A stretch of DNA of 64,000 bases from Enchytraeus crypticus (lineage: Eukaryota > Annelida > Clitellata > Enchytraeida > Enchytraeidae), in assembly GCA_905160935.1 (NCBI GenBank), contig CAJHZI010000232.1:62001-126000 (forward strand), read 5' to 3'. Made by a program: the position numbers and the translations under genes. Each line of letters begins with the position of its first letter. Within the stretch, counting starts at the first letter, position 1. The notes beneath the pieces are model-generated. The model saw only the letters and a list, made by a program, of their open reading frames with translations. It was not told where the DNA came from and ran no database searches. Below are positions 57,001 through 60,827 of the stretch, piece after piece.

Positions 57001-57864
57001 AGTACAACCGCATCTGGAGTTGATACTGAATCCACTACTATGGGATTGTTTAGAGAGTTGATTACTGCATGTGGTGGTTCTGATTGTACAACGGCTGACA
57101 ATATGGAACTACCGCCAGCTGGTGGCAGCAGAAATGAAACAATGCATAGCGAGTATATAACGGTGGGTAGGATTATTACCTATTGTTCATAGTTATTTGA
57201 GGTCACTGATCCGAGAGATGGACCATTGACTGTTAAATTCCTTAAATGTGAGTCTGTTGGAGCAATGTAACGAAGCTTATCAATTTGAAATTTTATAATG
57301 GAACTATTTCTATACAGAAAATTGCACTTCTCATTTACTATCTAGAATTCAGCCAAATGACTCATATTTCTAAATATAGTCTGTCTGATAGTAAGCTTGC
57401 TATAAAGCGCTAAAGATTAACAAATTCTTGCTAATAATAAGCGCTGTAGAATAGGTGATTTATCTCAACACCAAGATTGTGTTTCATCGTATCTCAATAT
57501 AGCCATTTTTTTAATGTTGTGTCCGAGGTGGATATCCGATGCCTTTCTTGAGTACCTGCATTAGTGTGCTTTACGCATGAGTAGGGTTTTGGATTGGTTT
57601 ATGTTCAAATTTTTAATCGAACTTGTTAAAGTCGACATTTGCAAACATGTAAAATTTACAACGATTTATTGACAGTTCTGAAATGCTATTTATATATTTT
57701 TAATGACCATCTATTTGTATTCTACATTACAGCCCAAGTCCGCTGTCGGTTTAACAGGAAATGCTATGAAATTGCCACTTATTAGTAGGGATACAACCTT
57801 TATTGTTGTTCAGCCCACTCCAGATATCAATCCTCTGTTTGTTCTGCAGTCTCACAATGTTGAG
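24013..57864 (+). CDS. EGF/FN3 modular receptor-like protein, seven exons, incomplete 3'
   Basis: Exons 24013-24094, 31021-31167, 36770-36907, 40506-40844, 47989-48062, 56728-57162 and 57733-57864 join in phase (1,1,1,1,0,0, last donor phase 0) to give 449 codons without a stop. Order: signal peptide (about 1-24), EGF-like modules (about 29-75 and 78-121), FN3 (about 128-225), second FN3 split over exons 5-6 (about 237-335), then a Ser/Thr-rich region with extra cysteines. It should enter the secretory pathway and present ligand- or matrix-binding modules outside the cell. No transmembrane segment or kinase domain is seen before the window ends. EGF-plus-FN3 architecture occurs in Tie-type receptor tyrosine kinases and in adhesion proteins, so the family is open. 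Exons may be missing in the long introns. Confidence 0.6.
24150..24845 (+). pseudogene. family D L2-like LINE RT fragment
   Basis: Frames 24013-24360 (from about 24150) and 24455-24754 encode RT blocks: a STETALLRI string, a broken LSAAFDTIDHDI motif A (about 24418-24455), SQASVLGPLLLCLY motif B and YADDTQLDI motif C, followed by VNPSKPEYLL. Stops and frameshifts make it inactive. An H3 fragment cuts it at 24846. Confidence 0.7.
24846..25060. mobile_element. H3 hAT-like element, truncated copy
   Basis: Starts CTGTGGCGGATCAAGGGGGC and follows the interior of the 21920 copy closely (ATTGTTTCT, AGGACAGTGGTTGGGG, GAGAGGGAACTCAGTTCC). It breaks off near 25060 where a SINE1 fragment begins, so the right TIR is missing. 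A short hairpin, GAATTAGGTC paired with GACCTAATTC, sits at about 25053-25083. Confidence 0.7.
25092..25195 (-). repeat. SINE1, 3' part
   Basis: The plus strand reads AACATAACAT, CACTGGGTCAGGAAGCACAG, then CCATGGTTATTAGTAATCG, as in the longer copies at 33672 and 42304. Only the 3' third is present. Confidence 0.65.
25205..25522 (-). pseudogene. family A LINE RT fragment
   Basis: The minus strand encodes the A-family thumb block (GMKINIK-like, RGEVNIIINGMK, then KIKIVKT), readable in the inverse of 25331-25520. It is interrupted by stops. Confidence 0.65.
25536..27797 (+). mobile_element. family C CR1-type LINE
   Basis: Begins in the endonuclease-RT linker (SKWFNAEARKW, KSFEEKLSKNVKIDAKSF). 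RT follows: LTPHLCKVLENIIKDEL (26213), YLDFRKAFDTVPHKR (motif A), GVPHGSVLGPLFFLIFIND (motif B) and KFADDTKLFG (motif C, about 26670). A one-base shift near 26512 separates two frames (26213-26515 and 26476-27003). An A-rich tract at 26978-27040 has disrupted the coding region before LEYCISLWRPHYRKDIEF (27056-27286). A later block reads RVIDRWNSLSEG (about 27417). The 3' end is CTTAAACAAGCATATAATTG then (TTATG)n at 27746-27797. It is 5'-truncated and inactive. Confidence 0.85.
27798..28870 (-). pseudogene. family A LINE fragment
   Basis: The minus strand covers, in order from 28870, the linker (KSHARKEFRKLN-like), a GELK-equivalent region, KPVQ (about 28515), the RT start, then CLDYRIISLIHHASMILLNI and KAQFGFRKGCGT (28341-28123) and VCFVNFDKAFDRID (about 28110-28050). 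Multiple stops are present. It abuts the CR1 C tail on its 3' side. Confidence 0.75.
28854..28976. repeat. two-copy tandem duplication of about 60 bp
   Basis: CACTTGTGAACCAAGG, TTTTTTAGAAGTTTTTGCTT and CAAGAAAACTATGTAGTTCT (first unit) recur after a few bases as CACTTGTGAACCAAAG, TTTTTTAGAAGTTCTTGCTT and CAAGAAAACGATAGTTCT (second unit). Both lie in the linker part of the family A fragment. Confidence 0.75.
29265..30965 (+). mobile_element. family A LINE with 5' inversion
   Basis: 29312-29512 is minus-strand family A from GELKTELEEVK to the VKEEF-x-SA block. 29540 onwards is plus-strand A starting exactly where the inverted part stops (SMKKGKAARIDDIPTEF). It continues through CLDYRTISLIPHVSKI-like, QFGF, VCFVNFEKALDKI, RFADDQRMVVGSE (about 30230), EMWIWRRLERVS (30640) and RPRLGIFDNLKT (30840), ending GGCGGTGCACTTAG near 30955. 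A 48-base piece matching the family B 3' tail precedes it (29265-29312). Stops and shifts make it inactive. It ends about 55 bases before receptor exon 2. Confidence 0.75.
31021..31167 (+). CDS. receptor exon 2: EGF-like module 1
   Basis: 147 bp, phase 1 at both ends, acceptor TTTTGACGCAG, donor CGG/GTTTGT. It encodes PCPKGTFGADCQGVCRC then six-residue spacings to the final CSPGWTNPPLC. The eight cysteines are spaced C-x8-C-x3-C-x-C-x6-C-x6-C-x4-C-x9-C, as in laminin/MEGF-type EGF repeats. A symmetric 1-1 exon is typical for shuffled extracellular modules. The acceptor sits directly behind a family A tail and a GATGAT run, so the intron end is repeat-derived. Confidence 0.75.
31168..31717. 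other. intron, no recognised repeat
   Basis: AT-rich intron sequence after EGF exon 2. Nothing specific was recognised. Confidence 0.35.
31718..32146 (+). repeat. dispersed repeat J, copy 2
   Basis: Same orientation and order of motifs as 13608-13997, for example TATGTAGTGGTA, ATAAACAAAGCC, GGAGGGGTGTGTG, GACGGCTGGCAATTTT and GGTGGCATCCTCC. Expanded by TTAGGACATATTA-type internal duplications around 32005-32045. Confidence 0.55.
32548..32800 (+). mobile_element. family A mini-element: 5' UTR fused to 3' end
   Basis: 32548-32690 matches the family A 5' UTR at 45160-45275 (AAACAGGATAGTTTTCTCAG, CCTGCCCAGTAAA, GTCGAAGCTGAGGAAGGC). It passes at about 32690 directly into the family A 3' end (ATGTGGACATGAAGAGGAA, ATGCCATGGACTTGGCAGTA, GGCAATGCACTAA). 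All of the endonuclease and RT are missing, giving a roughly 250-bp derivative. Confidence 0.7.
32810..33235 (+). pseudogene. family A LINE C-terminal fragment
   Basis: A frame at 32933-33136 gives EMWLWRRIETISQTQKAINE and the EVVEGRMEGKG block, then shifted sequence to about 33230. The WIGHI-type motif is degraded. A separate copy from the mini-element before it. Confidence 0.65.
33412..33465 (+). mobile_element. family C CR1 3' tail, severely truncated insertion
   Basis: TCTTAAACAAGTATATAATT then GCTTCCTGACTGTAATGTTATGTTA is the last ~50 bases of CR1 family C (compare 27746-27797). It sits between two endonuclease segments of family A that are contiguous at 45790-45830. Confidence 0.75.
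33672..33960 (-). repeat. SINE1, near-complete copy inside family A endonuclease
   Basis: The minus strand starts GCGGGATATAGAGCACTTGG (pol III A-box-like) and ends CGGACCCAGTGTTCCATTATG, TTATG-type tail. It splits the endonuclease reading frame between a RKPGD-like end and the QLDYIL block. Confidence 0.75.
34940..36704 (+). mobile_element. Gypsy-type LTR retrotransposon, 5'-truncated
   Basis: Degenerate integrase: an N-terminal part (34964-35242) with a QLLRRQVISGQP string, then the core (35294-35512) with CSVCLEQEINQGKETL, HRPWEKVGIDIFTF and LIAVDYLSGYLK, including the first catalytic Asp (GIDIF). A C-terminal part (35847-36077) has RQTVRFIELDDSEWRKGEI and a TRRRASRN tail. A purine tract AAAGAAAAAGGTGGA (36351-36365) precedes an LTR at 36366. 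Integrases of this type splice retroelement cDNA into chromosomes. Stops and shifts show this copy is dead. No gag, protease, RT or 5' LTR remains. Confidence 0.75.
36366..36704 (+). repeat. 3' LTR of the Gypsy element
   Basis: A 339-bp LTR starting TGTAACG and ending with its inverse CGTTACA. It follows a polypurine tract and contains AATAAA at about 36631. The end is 65 bases before the splice acceptor-bounded receptor exon 3 start at 36770. Confidence 0.75.
36770..36907 (+). CDS. receptor exon 3: EGF-like module 2
   Basis: 138 bp, phase 1-1, acceptor CTTGTTGTTAG, donor CAC/GTAAGT. It encodes CPSGTFGSNCSWSCRC through to CLQGWTGQSCQ. Eight cysteines are spaced C-x8-C-x3-C-x-C-x5-C-x6-C-x4-C-x8-C, nearly the same as module 1, so the two exons probably arose by duplication. 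Strongest exon call in the window after the FN3 exon. Confidence 0.8.
37430..40304 (+). mobile_element. family I CR1-type LINE, one long RT frame
   Basis: 5'-truncated. A frame of about 470 codons (37430-38855) covers linker helix (WSTKLCKRLRRAKRRAWDKY), KSFFAYVRNKERNK, DDLHPKLLFEL, YRPVSLTSIIGKVFESII, NLDFAKAFDKVPYER (motif A), GVPQGSVLGPILFLVYIND (motif B), KFADDNKL (motif C) and the thumb. After a TAA at 38853 and a TAG near 38988 the C-terminus continues: ALVRPKLE, RVQRRATRMI and FSQRVVNIWNGLPQYV to about 39400. The 3' UTR holds a (TATG)n satellite and ends CCTTGTGACTTCCTTAACC with (TTAAG)n at about 40258-40304. It is the youngest-looking LINE here, though two stops make it inactive as read. 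Confidence 0.85.
39490..40140 (+). repeat. (TATG/TGTA)n microsatellite tract
   Basis: About 650 bases of imperfect GTATGTATATGTGTATG-type repeats inside the CR1 3' UTR. The repetitive sequence keeps all frames open (Tyr/Val/Cys-rich or His/Thr-rich), so the long frames on both strands here are not genes. Confidence 0.9.
40506..40844 (+). CDS. receptor exon 4: fibronectin type III domain
   Basis: 339 bp, phase 1-1, acceptor TTGCTATTATAACAG. It encodes an FN3 fold: PPIVLNTTLMSITVSW (B strand with conserved Trp), a GPILTYILEIMS strand, then SLRPRASYKLRIRLE, equivalent to the conserved L-x-P-x-x-x-Y motif, and a closing SDPGKGTEW. NTT is a potential N-glycosylation site. Donor A/GTTTGT at 40845 leaves phase 1 and is the only good choice in phase with exon 5. 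The same donor hexamer is used by exon 2. Confidence 0.75.
40845..41109. other. intron, nothing recognised
   Basis: AT-rich intron sequence between the FN3 exon and the minus-strand family F element. Confidence 0.35.
41110..45118 (-). mobile_element. family F non-LTR element (Jockey/CR1 superclade)
   Basis: Read on the minus strand from 45119: endonuclease block GYSFVSCCRPVKPRRGVGLF, then MGDFNINLLLHDSHWHACNF and RINTLTELLMDNIF (44732-44409), RT start SHSSGYDEISMNYLLKYI (43742-43488), an AFDTLDHKVLLKK-like stretch (about 43250), SSGVPQDSILGSLLFLLYI and FLLFADDTNILYS (43122-42871). The C-terminus with RAIRIVNNCNC and NEFIVPFSRTN (42250-41955) lies beyond the SINE1 insertion at 42304-42592. 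41110-41930 is probably its 3' UTR (inverse contains AATAAAC near the end) but that part is inferred. Frameshifts and stops throughout. Confidence 0.7.
42304..42592 (-). repeat. SINE1, best copy
   Basis: The minus strand begins GGCGGGATTAGCGCACTTGG (TAGCGCACTTGGTTAAG is an A-box-like start). The body contains ATTCTTAAATCCGCGCCGGC, and the end is GGGTCTTGAACAAGCATCTG, TGCTTCCTGACCCAG, then (TTATG)n. A B box was not found. The 3' tail matches the end of CR1 family C in its stem-loop and TTATG repeats. Inserted in the C-terminal region of family F. Confidence 0.75.
45160..47065 (+). mobile_element. family A LINE with 5' UTR and endonuclease, RT deleted
   Basis: 5' UTR from about 45160. Endonuclease: INVGTWNGRTMGERGKLENI (45412), INVLGMSEVRWLG, VLIQVYMPNIRSA, a DWNAMVGEGREGNEIG block (45850) and a broken SDHSLVMAKVRL (46128-46160). 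The linker follows to 46780 (KPVQEDFK). RT starts with EIYSAFKSMKTWKAAG and at about 46873 jumps straight to the C-terminal LLTEVIENRMKGK and RLGMLHGLRTYSYVEMKR-like blocks. It ends CCATGGACCTGCCAGTAGGC at about 47045. A retained 5' UTR and 3' end with RT missing means it could move only in trans. An SDHN-to-SDHS change and shifts suggest it is dead anyway. Confidence 0.75.
47520..47740 (-). repeat. SINE1, copy lacking the 3' tail
   Basis: The plus strand has GATTTAAGAATAACTTTCCA, CACTCGGTCTTCTAAAGTGG and TTAACTAAGTGCGCTAAATC, the inverse A-box-like head. The TTATG tail and conserved stem-loop are absent. More diverged than the 42304 copy. Confidence 0.65.
47989..48062 (+). CDS. receptor exon 5: start of second FN3 domain
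   Basis: A 74-bp exon, phase 1 to 0, acceptor GTATTTCTGTTAAG, donor AAG/GTAAGC. It encodes PTGLVTEIEAVQDVLKRAVL then VTWK; VLVTW is the FN3 B-strand Trp motif. It continues into PPELTSAGC of exon 6, completing the expected VTWKPP. Supported by phase: the FN3 exon before ends in phase 1 and the next starts in phase 0, and this exon bridges exactly that change. Confidence 0.7.
48063..48380. other. intron, nothing recognised
   Basis: AT-rich intron sequence after exon 5. Confidence 0.35.
48387..48500. repeat. GATTTAAAT cluster, possible hAT-type end
   Basis: TAGAGATGATTTAAGTTGG is followed by repeated CTGATTTAAAT and CGATTTAAATCG units within about 100 bases. A TAGAGATG start plus a short-period subterminal array recalls H1. 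An inverted partner end was not found. Confidence 0.4.
48845..49120 (-). mobile_element. family B-like LINE 3' UTR fragment
   Basis: The plus strand reads ATCACCATCATCTTCCC, CCCAGTTTAACTAGAGTCGG and CCATACCATATCATCAGTCA, as at the 3' end of family B (7785-7900). No coding sequence remains. Confidence 0.6.
49210..49409. mobile_element. 200-bp mariner-type MITE
   Basis: Left end CAGGATGAGTAAAAAAA and inverted right end CAGGGTGAGTAAAAAAA differ at one position and are flanked by TA on both sides (49208-49209, 49410-49411). The TIRs extend imperfectly to about 28 bp. There is no coding capacity. TA duplication and TIR style fit Tc1/mariner. Confidence 0.75.
49690..50778 (+). mobile_element. family C CR1-type LINE, 3' half replaced by family D
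   Basis: Starts in the endonuclease (ATRESNILDLTLTSDENEIE, GYSDHNTIIYKF; SDHN is the catalytic His motif). It continues through MLSKWFNAEARIWQIKKYAM and KSFEEKLSKNVKIDAKSFYS to the RT start, and stops at AGAGTATAATAAAGGATGAG. At the equivalent point the copy at 25536 continues with its own RT, but here family D follows directly. Confidence 0.75.
50779..52015 (+). mobile_element. family D L2-like LINE, fused behind family C
   Basis: One frame (50830-51468) encodes LLDLSAAFDTIDHGILINRL (motif A), SVPQGSVLGLLLFSSYITPL (motif B), YADDTQLYISF (motif C) and VNPSKTEYLLIDTP. A shifted C-terminus follows, with WNSLPANLCS near 51730. The 3' tail is TTTACGTCCCTGACATCATC, GGAGACGGACGTTAAACC and (TTA)n. 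It is the best-preserved family D RT here, truncated exactly at the junction with family C. Confidence 0.8.
52080..53815 (+). mobile_element. complete Tc1-like transposon with broken transposase
   Basis: TIRs CAGTCATGGCCAAAAGTTTA (28 bp in full, 52080-52107 and 53788-53815) are flanked by TA at both ends. The transposase runs from ATG 52656 to 53668. An N-terminal HTH region (KRAQIVVLHEQNRSHSEVAR) is interrupted by two stops, a second HTH contains SGRTVRRRL, and the catalytic core has LFSDESTF, FQHDRAPCH and SSSDLNPIEKLW. By my count 35 residues separate the second Asp from Glu, not the Tc1 standard 34. A frameshift around 53270-53330 splits the core. The enzyme would cut at its TIRs and insert at TA, but this copy cannot make it. 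Confidence 0.85.
53860..55150 (-). mobile_element. family G L2-like LINE
   Basis: On the minus strand: DPIPTSLLKKCIHILAPI and NYRPVSNLSYISKLTERIV (55078-54782), a shifted LAAFDTIDHDILLERLSS motif A region (about 54680), YGVPQGSVLDPILFNLYI (about 54510), a degraded YSDDTQMYNCL catalytic box (Ser for Ala), then WMSANFLALNQSKTEFLLDG and SKLDYCNSLFLNLPG (54410-53871). It differs from family D in sequence but has the same L2 order. Inactive. Lies next to the Tc1 element. Confidence 0.8.
55151..55654. other. intron, nothing recognised
   Basis: AT-rich DNA between family G and SINE2. A 73-codon frame at 55209-55430 has no recognised motif. Confidence 0.35.
55655..55795 (+). repeat. SINE2 (tRNA-derived), copy 1
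   Basis: Aligns with 61277-61400. The head GCCAGTGGCGATGTCGGTAA carries the pol III A box and CGGGCTTAAAATCCTGGGCT the decayed B box. The tail is TTAGCTTTAGCTTTTA. The B box has lost the consensus G-T-T-C, so this copy is probably silent. Confidence 0.7.
55918..56550 (+). pseudogene. family B RTE-type LINE, 3' fragment
   Basis: Diverged thumb region (GAGGTTACTAGTAGAATCAA, GGGTAAAGTGGAGTGCAGCC), the C-terminal GGATAGAATTGAAAATGAAT block, then the 3' UTR AGCTAAACTGGGAT and AAGGGAAGTTGAT with (GAT)n at 56510-56550. Matches the minus-strand copy at 7784-8340. Full of stops. Confidence 0.7.
56728..57162 (+). CDS. receptor exon 6: rest of second FN3 and Ser/Thr-rich linker
   Basis: 435 bp, phase 0-0, acceptor TATATCTGTTTTAG, donor ACG/GTGGGT. 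It begins PPELTSAGCNRIDSFDIVLS, then CAGGCTGS, SARISIRVVNDEGLAGPFS (FN3 F-G strands) and SVPVIL. After about residue 75 it becomes linker-like (QSNDDSSTTASGVDTESTT) with a CGGSDC motif and an NET glycosylation site. Cysteines in this FN3 suggest an extra disulphide. Ends within YIT. Confidence 0.75.
57733..57864 (+). CDS. receptor exon 7
   Basis: 132 bp, phase 0-0, acceptor TTCTACATTACAG, donor GAG/GTAATG. It encodes 44 residues including AVGLTGNAMKLPLI and TTFIVVQPTPDINPLF, with no cysteine and no transmembrane segment. No domain was recognised. Called an exon because both splice sites are good and the phase fits; the protein must continue downstream. Confidence 0.55.
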
Positions 57865-58164
57865 GTAATGTGCATGAACTTAATATTATGTCCTTTCAGT
57901 CTTAGTTAATAAATGAGGCGTTTCTTTGTCAGGAGATCTGTTATATTGACTGCATCTTTTTACAATCATTTCTTGTTAAAGATCTCAGTAAGCCTAATGC
58001 TATTTGATGAAACTTTATGTCATCAAGTAAAGTAATTCAATGCAGAATTTAATAATACTAATAACACTTTATCATATTTGTCCGATTTGTCCAGAGTTAT
58101 TCTTGTTTCCCTTTTACCCTTGTATGAAAAGGAAATTTTGAGAATAACAATAATAATAATTATT
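57865..58164. other. intron or intergenic, nothing recognised
   Basis: AT-rich sequence between exon 7 and the B/A chimera. Confidence 0.35.
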
Positions 58165-59035
58165 ATTACTGTTGTAAATGAGTTGCTTAAGGGAGTTATT
58201 AAGGAGGCCCCATGGTGCATGTTATTTGCAGATGATCTGGTGATAGTAGGAGACACTGTGGAGAAAGTAAGCAAGATGTTGGAAAACGCGAGAGAGGCAC
58301 TGGAAAGTAAGTAAAGGACTGAGGGTGAATAAGGAAAAAACGGAGCATTTAGAGAGTAGATGGAAGGGTGAGATGATAAACGGAGATAGAGTAATAAGTC
58401 AGGGTGTGAAGCTAAAGAAGGTAACAGATTTTAAGTATTTAGGATCTGTAATTGAGGATAATGGGAAGTTGGAACAGGAGGTTACTAGTAGGATTCAGGC
58501 TGGATGGGCAAAGTGGAGGGCTGCTAGTGGAGTGTTGTGTAATAGGAGAATCCCACTAAAACTGAAAGGCAAATTTTATAGTTCTGTGGTAAGGCCAGTA
58601 ATGATGTATGGTTTGGAATGTTGGGCACTAAAAAGGGAACATTTTCAGAGTTTGCATGTTGGAGGATTAGAAGGTGGAAGCATTGGAAATGTGGATTTGG
58701 AGAAGATTGGAGAGGATTAGTTGTACTCAAAAGGCTACAAATGAGGAAGTGCTAGATAGAGTTAGCACAGATAGACAGTTGATAAATGTATTAAGAAATA
58801 GGAAGAAGAGATGGCTAGGACACATTCTAAGGGGAGAAGGTCTATTAAAAGAGGTCATAGAAGGTAGAATGGAAGGAAAAAGAGGCAGGGGCAGGCCGAG
58901 ATTAGGTATGTTAGATGATTTAAAGACCCACTCATATGTGGAAATGAAGAGGAAGGCGGAAGACAGAGAAGAGTGGAGGCGTTATATACCATGGACCTGC
59001 CAGTAGGCAGTGCACTAAGAGAGAGAGAGAGAGTG
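58165..59035 (+). mobile_element. chimeric LINE: family B RT fused to family A 3' end
   Basis: 58165-58660 is family B: ELLKGVIKEAPWCMLFADDL (motif C), KYLGSVIEDNGKLEQEV and MMYGLECWALKREHF. At about 58660-58680 it switches to family A: EALEMWIWRRLERISCTQKA (58674), WLGHILRGEGLL, GRGRPRLGMLDDLKTHSYVE and REEWRRYIPWTCQ (to 59006). The tail is GGCAGTGCACTAAGAGAGAG. The family A part is intact over 110 codons, so it is fairly recent. A shift separates the B part from the A part. Confidence 0.8.
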
Positions 59036-59364
59036 GTGCATGTTAAGTGTCAACTTGCTTATCTAAATATATTGTCATGCACTTCTCTGAATAACATATC
59101 CTTACAAATTGATTCAGCGAAATATATTTAATTATATGCACAATACACATGGATTTGAAAGAACACTTTGTAGCAGTTATTCCTCTATTGATTACAGTAT
59201 GTTATTTTTTGCTGATAATATGAACTTGAAAATGGATGACGTTAAGTGAAAAATATTGTACTTCTGAGATGAAGGTACTATAAAGTAATGGATAATTAAA
59301 GTAATGGATGATTAAATGACATGAGAGTTACACTAGGTAAGCTCTTGATGAATAGTGAAGCACT

Positions 59365-59634
59365 TTGAATAAGTGCAAGGAGTTCATAAAGAAAGGTCAT
59401 GAAGAATTAGTTGATGACGATGAAGTTGGGCTGAAGTTTAACGTGAGTTTCATTTCTGGATTGGACATTAGTGAGTGGCATGCCATGGATGAGAATCCAT
59501 ATCCCCTAGTGATTGATACTCATACATGGCTCCGTCATTTTCAAAAAGGCTATCATGACAATAGCTGGCAGGAAGCTAGCTTGCTGCTTTTGGTTAGTAT
59601 TTGGAAAGAGATCTTCATTCTTGAATTTCATTAA
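59365..59634 (+). other. unassigned 89-codon frame, possible exon
   Basis: Encodes KGHEELVDDDEVGLKFN and PYPLVIDTHTWLRHFQKGYH with protein-like composition, but no domain I recognise. A good donor AAC/GTGAGT occurs at 59452 and a second (TTG/GTTAGT) near 59594. A convincing acceptor in frame was not found. It could be a further exon of the receptor (phase 0 fits the first donor) or a transposase remnant. Confidence 0.25.
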
Positions 59635-60129
59635 GCCTTTGTAGAAAACAAGTATGTCTATAGTTGGTTAAAAGATTAAGAAACATCTTGCTGTCTTTCA
59701 TCTGTATATTATAAATTATATCTTTAAACTATTTTACTAAATTCGCCTTATAAGGACCGTAGCGACCCCAGCACATTGCAATTTTTCTTATACTTTACCT
59801 TTTTCAGAGTGCTCCTTTCTCCTGGTTATTTCTATTGTGAGAGCTCTCCTTAAAGCAAAAATAATTTTGTTTTGATTTTTTCGGAGGTAAGTTCATTTCT
59901 CTCCCTGGTTTATATTCAAAAAGACTATAATGGAAAGAATATGGGTATAGATTAACCCGTTAACGTTAGATGTGTAAAATTTTACACGTAGCGAAATTGA
60001 GTATGCCAATTTCAGCATATTAAAATTGCAACTGTTAAACAACAACAACAACAGAATTAGAGTGCTATCGTTCTTGACAACACTGAGCACAATGGAACCA
60101 AATCCAATCTGATGAGCAGAGTGTGGAGT
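59635..60129. other. no firm feature
   Basis: A strong acceptor-like sequence TACTTTACCTTTTTCAG ends at 59807. In phase 0 it would add ten residues and a stop, which is too short to call. Confidence 0.3.
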
Positions 60130-60500
60130 CCAAAACGATGCAAGCCAAAATCTGGGAGTTCAGTCCGAGGAACGATACTAGTGTAATGGATGTTTACGTG
60201 TTGATCTCAGTTCCTGTGCAATAGTTGAATAGGAGAGGTCAAAGAGAAAAGTCTTCATTCGTCTATGAAACTGTTCATACAGAAGGAGAGGATGGTCAAG
60301 AAAATATGAGGAGATGTGCAAAGTGGAAGGAAGGGAATTCCAGATCTGAGGAGGAGTGTACTGGAAGGAGCGCTTGGAGAGCTTACTGCAAGAAGGAATG
60401 CTGGGTCACTGTAGAGTAATTAACTTAGAGGACCTAGTAGATGACTGCATAGAGGAAGGCTGTCTCACTTGTAATAAGTGGGACATGTAACCATTGCCCG
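60130..60500 (-). pseudogene. L2-like LINE C-terminal fragment
   Basis: The inverse strand reads a WNSLP-like block followed by LLIFLDHPLLLYEQF and RRMKTFLFDLSYSTIAQELR, the usual end of L2/CR1 polyproteins. Shifts and stops are present. It may belong to family G, whose own C-terminus ends at 53871. Confidence 0.55.
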
Positions 60501-60827
60501 GGGAAGTGATAGATTTGCATGTCAGAGAAGCTGCCTTGTAAACAATGCAAGCAATGCGTTATCTGACTTTGAACCAGTCCAAGGACTTAAAGAGGAGTCA
60601 CGTGGGAGTGCTTAGAGCGGCGGATTACCTGATTGCATTACACTTCACATTACATAACAAGCAAATGGCATTAAAATCCACACAATTATCGATGCAACTT
60701 GTTCCCAGTAGACACCTAAACAACACCTTGTAGGAAAAATCAGATTTGCGTTTAAGTCATATTTTAAGCCTTATTATTCAATACTTCAAAATCAGAGGTA
60801 AACACTAAAATTCACTATGATAGATAC

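Noticed and set aside
59808..59840. A ten-residue terminal exon of the receptor after a strong acceptor
   Set aside because: Phase fits but the peptide is too short to support; kept only as a note.
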